Below, piece after piece: positions 1 through 10,779 of a DNA stretch of 50,190 bases; position 1 is the stretch's first letter, and the number at the start of each line of letters is the position of its first letter. A program made the translations under genes and the position numbers. The notes beneath the pieces were generated by a model. It saw nothing but the letters and a program-made list of their open reading frames with translations, had not been told where the DNA came from and ran no database searches. The stretch lies in contig NZ_AONQ01000032.1 of NCBI RefSeq assembly GCF_000342045.1, forward strand, positions 1-50,190, written 5' to 3'. Source of the stretch: Paramagnetospirillum caucaseum. Its GTDB lineage: Bacteria; Pseudomonadota; Alphaproteobacteria; Rhodospirillales; Magnetospirillaceae.

Positions 1-315
1 AGCATCGTCACCGGAAGGATCGTTCAGCGCGGGAGGAGCTCCAACTGGAGGTTCGACATTATTGAATCCCCCAACCTGCTCCATGGGGGGCGCCGTATCG
101 GGGCCACTCGCCGGGGGCGGTCCCTCAATCCCACCGGGCGGCGGCGCGAAGCCATCGGGCGGCGGCGCCATATTCGGAGCGCCAGCCGGCGGCGGCGCTT
201 CGACGAAATTAGCGGCATCCATGGGCGCTTGTTCCTGCGGCACATCTCCAGACCCGCCAACGACCTGATCCAGGTCCTTGTCCGAAATTTCCGTCCCCAT
301 TGGCTTGCTCGACAT
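1..315 (-). CDS. Pro-rich secreted peptide precursor with double-glycine leader (C-terminus outside window)
   Basis: Reading the minus strand from the ATG at 315, the frame stays open for 105 codons to the window edge, so the 3' end is missing. The first 21 residues form a short leader ending in LDQVVGG, the Gly-Gly motif cut by C39 peptidases of peptide exporters. The rest is dominated by PPP and APPP runs spaced by small and acidic residues. GGAGAGGC lies just upstream of the ATG as a ribosome binding site. The gene is divergent from the NHLM-type export operon starting at 525, which encodes such a peptidase, so it is a likely substrate (inference). No cysteine and no lantibiotic-like core is visible in the part seen. 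It could be a bacteriocin, a signalling peptide or a structural secreted protein; the family was not recognised beyond the leader. Confidence 0.75.
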   Translation of the reverse strand, partial: MSSKPMGTEISDKDLDQVVGGSGDVPQEQAPMDAANFVEAPPPAGAPNMAPPPDGFAPPPGGIEGPPPASGPDTAPPMEQVGGFNNVEPPVGAPPALNDPSGDDA

Positions 316-524
316 TTTGCCTCTCCAAAGACTAGGGTGTTTCCCGTATCCTGTTTGTTCCTGTAACTCTAATATTGCGGCGCAATTGAAGCGTTGCGCG
401 ATATAGTAAAAAATCTCGTTGCGCTTGCCCACCGAGGCATAAGCTGTAAGTATGTTTGCACAAGGACACATATCGTTACAAACTCAAATTTGATAAATTT
501 TTGATAACGTTATGGGGCTCGGGC

Positions 525-1808
525 ATGTCGACCAATCAGTCTATCTTTCGGCAGGTAGCGCTGGAGCGACTCTCCACGCCGGAACAACTGGATCAGGTCA
601 TGCGGGTAACCTCGCCCCTGTCCTGGCTGATGGCCGGCTCGGTCGCCGTCCTGATCGTCACGGCGCTCATCTGGAGCCTGGTGGCAACAATTCCCGTCAA
701 GGTTTCCGCCCAGGGGATCCTGATCAGCCCCGGCGGCGTGCTGACCGTCTCGTCCGAGCATGGCGGCCGGATCACCGAATTGCTTGTGCGCTCGGGGCAA
801 CGAGTTTCGGTCGGACAATTGGTCGCCCGGTTGGAGCAGCCCGACGTGCGGCAGGATCTGGACACAGCCAAGGCCGAACTGGGTGAATTGCACCGCCAGC
901 GCCAACAGATCATCGAGTTCCAGGGCCGCGACAACAAGGTACAGATCGCCCTGCTGGCCCAGAAGAAGAAGGATATCCAGGAGACCTTGCGCCACCTGGG
1001 TGACCGCATCCACTGGCTGAGCGAGCGCGAGCGCAACGAGGCCGGACTTCTGGCCAAGCAGTACATCGATCGCAACCGCTACATCAACACCAAGATCGAA
1101 TTGAACAGCGCCGTCGAGGCCCGCTCCAAGGCCGCCAACGAGTTGAAGCAGGTGGAACGCGACGAGACCACCCTGTCCATCGGCAAGGAGCGCGAATTGC
1201 TCGACAAGGAAATGCTGATCGGAGCCGCCAGCCGCAAGATCGAGGCGCTGGAAGAGCGTCTGGCCCGGCAATCGACGGTGATCAGCCCTTATTCCGGCGA
1301 TATCGTCGAGTTCAAGGTCAACCAGGGCGAGGTGGTCGACAAAGGCAAGGCGCTGTTCAGCCTGTTGCCCGCCCGCAGCGAGAGCGCCGCCCAGGCCAAG
1401 GGGGGCGACCTCATCGCGGTGGTCTACGTCAATCCCAACGACGGCAAGAAGGTCCGTCCCGGCATGCCGGTGCAGGTGGCGCCCAGCACGGTCAAGCGCG
1501 AGGAATACGGCTTCATCATGGGCCACGTAAAGGCGGTGGCCGAGATTCCCTCCACCTCCGAGGGCATGATGCGCATCCTGAAGAACCAGCAGTTGGTAAC
1601 ATCGCTGTCGGGCGGCGGCGCCCCCTTCGAGGTGGTGGTGGAACTGGAGCGCGATCCGGCCACGCCCACCGGCTTCAAGTGGTCGTCATCCCGTGGCCCC
1701 GAGGCGGAAATCAACACCAGCACCCTGGCGGATTCGACGATCACGGTGCGCAGCATCCACCTCATCAGCCTCGCCATTCCCCCGCTGGAGGCCTTGCTCG
1801 ACCGATGA
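525..1808 (+). CDS. HlyD-family membrane fusion protein of an NHLM-type peptide exporter
   Basis: This is the periplasmic adaptor that links an inner-membrane ABC exporter to the outside. The 427-residue product has a cytoplasmic N-terminus, one membrane segment at about residues 34-54, a biotinyl-lipoyl-like hairpin half (SEHGGRITELLV), a long coiled-coil stretch rich in Glu, Lys and Arg at about 105-245, and the second lipoyl half (STVISPYSGDIVEF). The ATG at 525 is preferred because the product then starts close to the conserved part; a TTG at 456 in the same frame would add 23 residues, and neither has a strong ribosome binding site. Its stop overlaps the next ATG by four bases (ATGA), so it is translationally coupled to the peptidase/ABC gene. 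The length and operon order match the HlyD component of NHLM bacteriocin systems. Confidence 0.85.
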   Translation: MSTNQSIFRQVALERLSTPEQLDQVMRVTSPLSWLMAGSVAVLIVTALIWSLVATIPVKVSAQGILISPGGVLTVSSEHGGRITELLVRSGQRVSVGQLVARLEQPDVRQDLDTAKAELGELHRQRQQIIEFQGRDNKVQIALLAQKKKDIQETLRHLGDRIHWLSERERNEAGLLAKQYIDRNRYINTKIELNSAVEARSKAANELKQVERDETTLSIGKERELLDKEMLIGAASRKIEALEERLARQSTVISPYSGDIVEFKVNQGEVVDKGKALFSLLPARSESAAQAKGGDLIAVVYVNPNDGKKVRPGMPVQVAPSTVKREEYGFIMGHVKAVAEIPSTSEGMMRILKNQQLVTSLSGGGAPFEVVVELERDPATPTGFKWSSSRGPEAEINTSTLADSTITVRSIHLISLAIPPLEALLDR

Positions 1809-4009
1809 ACGCCACCTTGCGCCAGGCACTGAATGGTGTGCGCCGGCTGTGGCGCAAGGAGGAGGGAACGCGCGTGCGCACCCCCACCGTCCTGCAGATG
1901 GAGGTGGTGGAGTGCGGGGCCGCCTGCCTGGCCATGGTGCTGGGCTACCATGGGCGCTTCGTCCCGCTGGAGGAACTGCGCTACGCCTGCGGCGTGACCC
2001 GCGACGGGTCCAAGGCCAGCAACATCGTCAAGGCGGCACGCAATTTCGGATTGAAAGGCAAGGGCTTCAAGATGGAGCCCGAAGGCTTGCGCAAGCTGCC
2101 TTTGCCCCTGGTGGTATTCTGGAACTTCAACCACTTCATCGTGGTCGAGGGATTCGGCGAAGGCCGGGTTTTCCTCAACGACCCCGCCACCGGTCCCCGC
2201 GTGGTCTCGGACGTGGAATTCGACGAAAGCTTCACCGGCGTCGCCCTGGCCTTCGAGCCCGGCCCCGACTTCGCCCCCGGCGGCAGCCGCCCCGGCGCGG
2301 TGGGCAGCCTCAAATCCCGCCTGCCGGGGGTGCGCGCCGCCCTGGCCTATATCATCCTGATCAGCCTGGGCCTGTCGATCCCGTCACTGCTGATGCCGTC
2401 CTTTTCGCGGGTGTTCATCGACTACTACCTGATCCAGAAGCTGGAAACCTGGCTATGGCCGCTGCTGGGCGCCATGGTGGCCACCGCGCTTTTGCGCATG
2501 GCCATCACCTGGATTCAGCAGGAGCATCTGCTGAAGCTCCAAACCAAGCTGTCGGTGGAGGGCTCATCCCGGTTCATGTGGCATGTGCTGCGCCTGCCGG
2601 TGGGCTTCTTCGCCCAGCGCTTCGGCGGTGAGATCGGCACCCGCGTACAGATGAACGACCGGGTGGCCCAGCTGATTTCCGGCGATCTGGCCACGTCAGT
2701 GCTCAACATGCTGACCATGGTGATCTTCGCCCTGCTGATGTTTCAGTACAGCATCGTCCTGACCCTTCTGGGCATCGCCTTCGCCGTCGGCAATCTGGCG
2801 GCGCTGGCCCTGGTGTCGCGGCGCCTGTCCGACGCCAACCAGAAGCTGATGCTGGATCGCGGCAAGCTGACCGGCATCACCACCCAGAACATCGGCATCA
2901 TCGACAGTTTCAAGGCGGCGGGGATGGAGGGGCTGTTCTTCTCGCGCATCGCCGCCTACCACGCCAAGGTGGTCACCGCCGAACAGGAACTGGCCCGGGC
3001 CCGGCTGTTCCTGTCCACGGTGCCGCTGCTGCTGGGCGGCATCGGCTCGGCCGCCATCCTGACGGTGGGCGGCATGGAGGTGATGGACGGCGCCTTGTCC
3101 ATCGGCATGCTGATCGCCTTCCAGATGCTGATGGCCAATTTCCAGGCGCCGGTGACAAGCCTGGTGGCCCTGGGCGGCAGCCTGCAGGAGGCCGAGGGCA
3201 ACATCAACCGCTTGGACGACGTTCTGCGCCATCGCCGCGATGCCGAATTCGACGGGAACGCGGATGCCGCCACCATGGATGGGGAAACGCGCCTGTCCGG
3301 CCGCATTGAGATTCGCGATCTGGTGTTCGGCTTCTCACCGCTCGACCCGCCGCTGGTGGAAGGCTTTTCCCTGACGCTGGAACCCGGCTCCCGCCTTGCC
3401 CTGGTCGGCGGGTCTGGATCAGGCAAGTCCACGGTGGGCAAGCTGCTGTCGGGGCTTTACCAGCCCTGGTCTGGCGAGATCCTGTTCGACGGACGGCAGC
3501 CCCAGGGCATCCCCCGCGACATCTTCCGCTCCTCCGTCGCCATCGTCGATCAGGACATCGCCCTATTCGAAGGCTCCATCCGCGACAATCTGTCCTTGTG
3601 GGACGAGACCATTCCCGACGAGCGCCTGGTGCGCGCCGCCAAGGATGCCGCCATCCACGACGTCATCGCGGCCCGGCCCAAGGGCTATGATTCCCATGTC
3701 TCGGAAGGGGGGCGGAACTTCTCCGGCGGCCAGCGGCAAAGGGTGGAGATCGCCCGCGCTTTGGCCGCGCTGCCGTCCGTCCTGATCCTGGACGAGGCCA
3801 CCAGCGCGCTGGATGCCGCCACCGAGTTGGAAGTGGTGGAGAACCTGCGACGGCGGGGCTGCACCTGCATCATCATTGCCCACCGCCTGTCCACCATCCG
3901 CGACTGCGACGAGATCCTGGTCCTCGATCGCGGACGGATCGTCCAGCGCGGCACCCATGACCAGATGATCGGGACCGATGGCCCCTACAAGAAACTGATT
4001 GAAAGTTGA
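1805..4009 (+). CDS. NHLM-type ABC transporter with N-terminal C39 leader peptidase
   Basis: This inner-membrane exporter should cut the Gly-Gly leader from its substrate and pump the core peptide out using ATP. The 734-residue product has a C39 peptidase domain at about 25-150 with Cys37 (ECGAAC), His110 (NHFIVVEGF) and Asp126 (NDPATG) as the expected catalytic set. A transmembrane block follows at about 175-460. The nucleotide-binding domain carries Walker A GGSGSGKST near 535, signature FSGGQRQR near 638, Walker B VLILDEATSALD near 658 and the H-loop AHRLS. All motifs look intact. The start at 1805 overlaps the adaptor stop, and the stop overlaps the next start (TGATG), so the three transport genes are tightly coupled. 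The domain order matches the peptidase/permease/ATPase protein of NHLM systems. Confidence 0.92.
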   Translation: MNATLRQALNGVRRLWRKEEGTRVRTPTVLQMEVVECGAACLAMVLGYHGRFVPLEELRYACGVTRDGSKASNIVKAARNFGLKGKGFKMEPEGLRKLPLPLVVFWNFNHFIVVEGFGEGRVFLNDPATGPRVVSDVEFDESFTGVALAFEPGPDFAPGGSRPGAVGSLKSRLPGVRAALAYIILISLGLSIPSLLMPSFSRVFIDYYLIQKLETWLWPLLGAMVATALLRMAITWIQQEHLLKLQTKLSVEGSSRFMWHVLRLPVGFFAQRFGGEIGTRVQMNDRVAQLISGDLATSVLNMLTMVIFALLMFQYSIVLTLLGIAFAVGNLAALALVSRRLSDANQKLMLDRGKLTGITTQNIGIIDSFKAAGMEGLFFSRIAAYHAKVVTAEQELARARLFLSTVPLLLGGIGSAAILTVGGMEVMDGALSIGMLIAFQMLMANFQAPVTSLVALGGSLQEAEGNINRLDDVLRHRRDAEFDGNADAATMDGETRLSGRIEIRDLVFGFSPLDPPLVEGFSLTLEPGSRLALVGGSGSGKSTVGKLLSGLYQPWSGEILFDGRQPQGIPRDIFRSSVAIVDQDIALFEGSIRDNLSLWDETIPDERLVRAAKDAAIHDVIAARPKGYDSHVSEGGRNFSGGQRQRVEIARALAALPSVLILDEATSALDAATELEVVENLRRRGCTCIIIAHRLSTIRDCDEILVLDRGRIVQRGTHDQMIGTDGPYKKLIES

Positions 4010-6951
4010 TGGACGTGAACGTCGCCCCCAACGCACGCTCGGCCTGGAATGACGCCATGGCGATTCTGACGTCCATGGGACGGCGCGAGTCCCTGGTCTG
4101 CAACGGCATACTACCGCTGACCCTGGAGACGCGGCTATGGCTGGTGGAGGCGGGAACCATCGATGTCTTTGCCGTCGAGAAGGGCGAAGGCGACCGACTG
4201 GGGCGCCGCCATCATCTGCACACGGTCACGGGGCCAGGATTGCTGGCGGGGCTGGGCCAGGCCTCGGCCCATGCCGACGTGGAAATCCTGGCCGTCAGCC
4301 GGGGCGCGACGGCCACCGTCCTGGATGGCAGCACGTTGGCAGCCGCGCCGGCCTCGGCGGCGACCCAGCTGCCTCTGGCCTGGCTGCTGGATCGCTGGAT
4401 CGAGGGCATGGGAACGGGACTGGTCCGCAATTTCGCCCCCCGCTCGGCCCACCCCCTTCCCTTGATCGCCGGAGCGAACGTGACGCCGACGGAAGGCTCG
4501 GTGGTGGCCGGACACAAGGGCGTGACCTGGGCTCATCTGGCGGCGGGAAGCGGGCGCTACATGGGGATCGCTGACATGGCGGCGGACGGAATCTCCATGA
4601 TCCCGCTGTCGCCGGAGACCTGGCTGGCCCCGGTGGACGGATTGGCCGTGGCGGGCTATGGCAGCCCTGGCCTGCTCAGCACGTCGAACTGGTGGCGCCA
4701 CGTCCAGACGTTCCATGACGCCTATCTGCTTTGCCTCGGCCTCAGCCTGGACAACCAGCGCAAGATGGAAGGCTGGCGGCTGGAAAAGCGGGCGGACAAG
4801 ATCGCCGATGCCTTGGGCACCACCTTCGGCCGTTTCGCCCGCCTGGTGGGCGTCTCGACCGACACGACGGGCGGCGCTGGCCCCGACAATGCTCTGGCTT
4901 CGGCCTGTGCCATTGCCTGCCGCCCGCTCGGCATCACCATCGAGCAATCGCCGCAACTGATCCGCCGCCGGGGCGATGACCGGCCTTTGACGGTGGAGGA
5001 AGTGGCGCGGGCCGCCCGTATCCGTGCCCGGCATGTGGCCTTGCGCGGCGAGTGGTGGCGCGAGGATCTGGGGCCGCTGGTGGCCTTTTCCGGAGATGAC
5101 GGCCGCCCCCTGGCCGTGGTCCCCGATCCCAAGAGCGGATATCGCCTGCATGATCCCGCCCAGGCCACGGAGGCCGATCTGGACGAGGCCACAGCCGTGT
5201 CCCTTTCCCCCATGGCCTGGACCTTCTACGCCCCGTTGCCAGACGGCCCGCTTTCGGCCATGGATCTGCTGCGACTCGGTCTCCGGCACCAGAAACGCGA
5301 TGTCGCCGTGGCCCTTGCCGCCGGTGCCTTGGGCGGCTTCATGGGCATGATGCTGCCCATCGCCACCTCGTCGGTGTTCCAGACCATCATTCCCGGCCAC
5401 CACACCAGCCAACTCATCCAGGTGGGACTTGCCCTGGTCATGGCGGCGGCAGCCTCCACCATCTTCAAGATCACCGGCGATGTCGCCCTGCTGCGCATCG
5501 AGGGACGCATCGCCGGCCATCTCCAGGCGGGGATCATCGACCGGCTGTTGCGCCTGCCGTCCAGCTTCTTCGCCGCCTATTCCACCGGCGACCTGGCCCA
5601 GCGGACGCTGACCGTGGAAATGGTCCGCAAGGCCATGACGGGCCTTGTCCTGTCGTCCTTCCTGGCGGGTGTGTTCTCCATCTTCAGCCTGGGCCTGCTG
5701 TTCTACTACCAGCCCATGACGGCGCTGGTGGCACTGCTGCTGTTGCTGCTCATGCTGGGCTTCTCGGTCTGGGTCGGCGCCCGGCAGCTGGCCACCCTGT
5801 TCGAGGGCGAAGCCCTGTCGGGCAACATCGTCAGTTTGGTGCTGCAGCTGATCTCCAGCATCCAGAAGCTGCGGGTGGCGGGTGCCGAGGACCGGGCCTT
5901 CGTGCTGTGGGGAAGGAATTTCGCCGAGCTTCGCACCCGCACCGCCAAGAGCCGCCGCATCGCCAACCTGCACGCCACGGTGATGGCGGGATGGGACATC
6001 CTGTCGCTCGCCGTGGTCTTCCTGGTGGTGAGCATCGCGGCGGGGGCCAAGCTGGAAACAGGGCAGTTCCTGGCCTTCATCGCCGCCTTCACCCTGTTCA
6101 TGGGCTCGCTCACCCAGGTCTCGCGGGCGGTGATCCAGTGCTTCAACGTCAAGCCGATGATCGACCGCACCAAGCCTTTGCTGGAAGCGGTGCCGGAAGT
6201 AGATGCCACCAAGGAGGACCCGGGCCGTCTGTCCGGTGACATCGAGGTCAACAACGTCTATTTCCGCTATGACCACGAAAGCCCCCGGGTGCTCAACGGC
6301 CTGACCCTGCAAGTGCGTCCCGGCGAGTTCATCGCCCTGGTTGGGCCGTCGGGCTGCGGCAAATCCACCTTGATGAAGCTGCTGCTGGGTTTCGAACGAC
6401 CCGAAGCCGGCGGCATCTTCCTCGACGGCCACGATTTGCGCACCCTGGACGTCCAGGCGGTGCGCCGACAGGTGGGCGTCGTGCTGCAAGCGGGCCGGGT
6501 AATGCCCGGCTCCATCTACGAGAACATCAAGGGCGCCGCCGACGCCACCGTGGACGATTGCTGGGAAGCGGCCCGCATGGCCGGGTTGGAGGACGATATC
6601 CGCGCCATGCCCATGGGCATGCACACCATGCTGACCGAAGGCTCCGCCGCCCTGTCGGGCGGACAGGTGCAGCGCATGCTGATCGCCCGCGCCGTGGTGT
6701 CCAAGCCGCGCCTACTGCTCTTCGACGAGGCGACCAGCGCGCTGGACAACCGCACCCAGGCCATCGTCACCGAAAGCCTGTCCAAGCTGTCGGTGACCCG
6801 CATCGCCATCGCCCATCGCCTCAGCACGGTGAAGGACGCCGACCGCATCTACGTGCTGAAGGACGGCCGGGTGATCGAGGCCGGCAATTACGACGATCTG
6901 ATGGCGAAGAATGGATTATTCAGCGAACTGGCCCGCCGCCAACTGACCTGA
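4009..6951 (+). CDS. Second NHLM-type ABC transporter, no peptidase, long N-terminal extension
   Basis: This 980-residue ABC protein lacks a C39 domain. Instead it has about 400 N-terminal residues of soluble sequence, which in this family is a degenerate cyclic-nucleotide-binding-like and linker region. Six-helix membrane sequence covers about 435-710, and the nucleotide-binding domain has Walker A GPSGCGKST near 777, signature LSGGQVQR near 881, Walker B LLLFDEATSALD near 900 and H-loop AHRLS. NHLM systems characteristically encode two ABC proteins, so the pair may work as a heterodimer (inference). The ATG at 4009 overlaps the upstream stop. A TTG one codon earlier is in frame, but the coupled ATG is more likely. 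Confidence 0.9.
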   Translation: MDVNVAPNARSAWNDAMAILTSMGRRESLVCNGILPLTLETRLWLVEAGTIDVFAVEKGEGDRLGRRHHLHTVTGPGLLAGLGQASAHADVEILAVSRGATATVLDGSTLAAAPASAATQLPLAWLLDRWIEGMGTGLVRNFAPRSAHPLPLIAGANVTPTEGSVVAGHKGVTWAHLAAGSGRYMGIADMAADGISMIPLSPETWLAPVDGLAVAGYGSPGLLSTSNWWRHVQTFHDAYLLCLGLSLDNQRKMEGWRLEKRADKIADALGTTFGRFARLVGVSTDTTGGAGPDNALASACAIACRPLGITIEQSPQLIRRRGDDRPLTVEEVARAARIRARHVALRGEWWREDLGPLVAFSGDDGRPLAVVPDPKSGYRLHDPAQATEADLDEATAVSLSPMAWTFYAPLPDGPLSAMDLLRLGLRHQKRDVAVALAAGALGGFMGMMLPIATSSVFQTIIPGHHTSQLIQVGLALVMAAAASTIFKITGDVALLRIEGRIAGHLQAGIIDRLLRLPSSFFAAYSTGDLAQRTLTVEMVRKAMTGLVLSSFLAGVFSIFSLGLLFYYQPMTALVALLLLLLMLGFSVWVGARQLATLFEGEALSGNIVSLVLQLISSIQKLRVAGAEDRAFVLWGRNFAELRTRTAKSRRIANLHATVMAGWDILSLAVVFLVVSIAAGAKLETGQFLAFIAAFTLFMGSLTQVSRAVIQCFNVKPMIDRTKPLLEAVPEVDATKEDPGRLSGDIEVNNVYFRYDHESPRVLNGLTLQVRPGEFIALVGPSGCGKSTLMKLLLGFERPEAGGIFLDGHDLRTLDVQAVRRQVGVVLQAGRVMPGSIYENIKGAADATVDDCWEAARMAGLEDDIRAMPMGMHTMLTEGSAALSGGQVQRMLIARAVVSKPRLLLFDEATSALDNRTQAIVTESLSKLSVTRIAIAHRLSTVKDADRIYVLKDGRVIEAGNYDDLMAKNGLFSELARRQLT

Positions 6952-6971
6952 GACACGAGGGGAGATGCGTC

Positions 6972-7511
6972 ATGCGCAAGGTTCTGTTCATTCTGGGCCA
7001 ACTCAGCGACGACGATGTGGAATGGCTGTCCAAGACCGGCAGCCGCGACCGAATCCAGAGGGGCAAGGTGCTGATCGAGGAGGGGCATTCCATCGATTCC
7101 ATGTACATCCTGCTGGACGGCAAGATGACGGTGTCGCTGAAAGGCATCGGCAACGTGGCCACCTTGTCCTCGGGCGAGATCATGGGCGAGATGTCGCTGG
7201 TGGACTCGCGCCCCCCATCGGCCTCGATCACGGCCGAAAGCGACTGCCTGGTGCTGCGCATTCCCCGGAGTACCCTGACCGCGCGGTTGGAAAGCGACGT
7301 CGGCTTCGCCGCTCGCTTCTACAAAGCCATCGCCACCTTCCTGTCCGACCGCCTGCGCGGCACCGTCCAGCGCCTGGGCTACGGCGACACCGGCGCCAGC
7401 CTGGACGAGGACACCGAACTGGACGGTGAACTCGACCTCAACGTGCTGGACAACGTCCACCTGGCCGGTGCCCGGTTCGAGCGGATGCTCAAGACATTGC
7501 TGGGGAAGTGA
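6972..7511 (+). CDS. Cyclic-nucleotide-binding-domain protein, fourth gene of the export operon
   Basis: The 179-residue product is a single cNMP-binding (CRP-like) beta-roll with no DNA-binding helix-turn-helix visible at the C-terminus. The core runs from IQRGKVLIEEG through YILLDGKMTVSL and LSSGEIMGEMSLVDSRPPSASI, where GEMSL and RPPSASI correspond to the phosphate-binding cassette (canonical GE-L-RAA); the usual Arg is present in the SRPPSA stretch. A long C-terminal helix region and an acidic tail follow. It starts 20 bases after the second ABC gene with GAGGGGAG upstream, so it belongs to the same operon. It probably acts on the exporter or as a cytoplasmic sensor rather than as a transcription factor (inference). 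The alternative ATG at 6965 opens a different frame and is not supported. Confidence 0.85.
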   Translation: MRKVLFILGQLSDDDVEWLSKTGSRDRIQRGKVLIEEGHSIDSMYILLDGKMTVSLKGIGNVATLSSGEIMGEMSLVDSRPPSASITAESDCLVLRIPRSTLTARLESDVGFAARFYKAIATFLSDRLRGTVQRLGYGDTGASLDEDTELDGELDLNVLDNVHLAGARFERMLKTLLGK

Positions 7512-7546
7512 GGGGTGCCGGGCGGTCGAACGACGGTGCGGATTCC

Positions 7547-7743
7547 CGACATTTCCGACCGCCCCGAATTTCCACCAACCCATTGAATTCACGCCACAAT
7601 ACAGAACAGACCCGCGCCGCCATGGTCTGCACGGTGCATTGACGGCAACGCATTGATTTCATTTAATAAAATTGCAAACGCCGAAAACTCGTCCAATAAG
7701 CGGGCGTCACCGAGGGCGAATTTCGATCCATTCGAACCCGCCC
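7547..7743 (+). repeat. Dispersed repeat, copy 1
   Basis: This non-coding block fills the gap between convergent genes. Its core, from CCATGG at 7620 to GGGCGT at 7707, matches cores at 19458-19556 and 30706-30804, and more weakly 37135. The left part (GACATTTCC at 7548, CATTGAATT at 7581) is shared with copy 4 at identical distances of 72 and 39 bases from CCATGG. Inside are the palindrome TGCACGGTGCA (7628-7638) and TTGACG-N17-TTTAAT (7639-7667), which reads like a sigma-70 promoter on the plus strand. Copy 1 lacks 11 bp found in copies 2 and 3. The right end (7714-7743) can fold as GGGCG/CGCCC enclosing TTCGA/TCGAA. Confidence 0.85.
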
Positions 7744-7768
7744 ATCGAGGGCGAGGCCGGCCGGGTCT

Positions 7769-10777
<3,009 letters not shown>

Positions 10778-10779
10778 GG

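Noticed and set aside
7621-7641. Hexapeptide frame ATG...TGA at the centre of every repeat copy (MVCTVH in three copies, MACRAY in copy 4)
   Set aside because: No ribosome binding site, and the changes in copy 4 alter four of the five residues after Met, so it does not look protein-coding.
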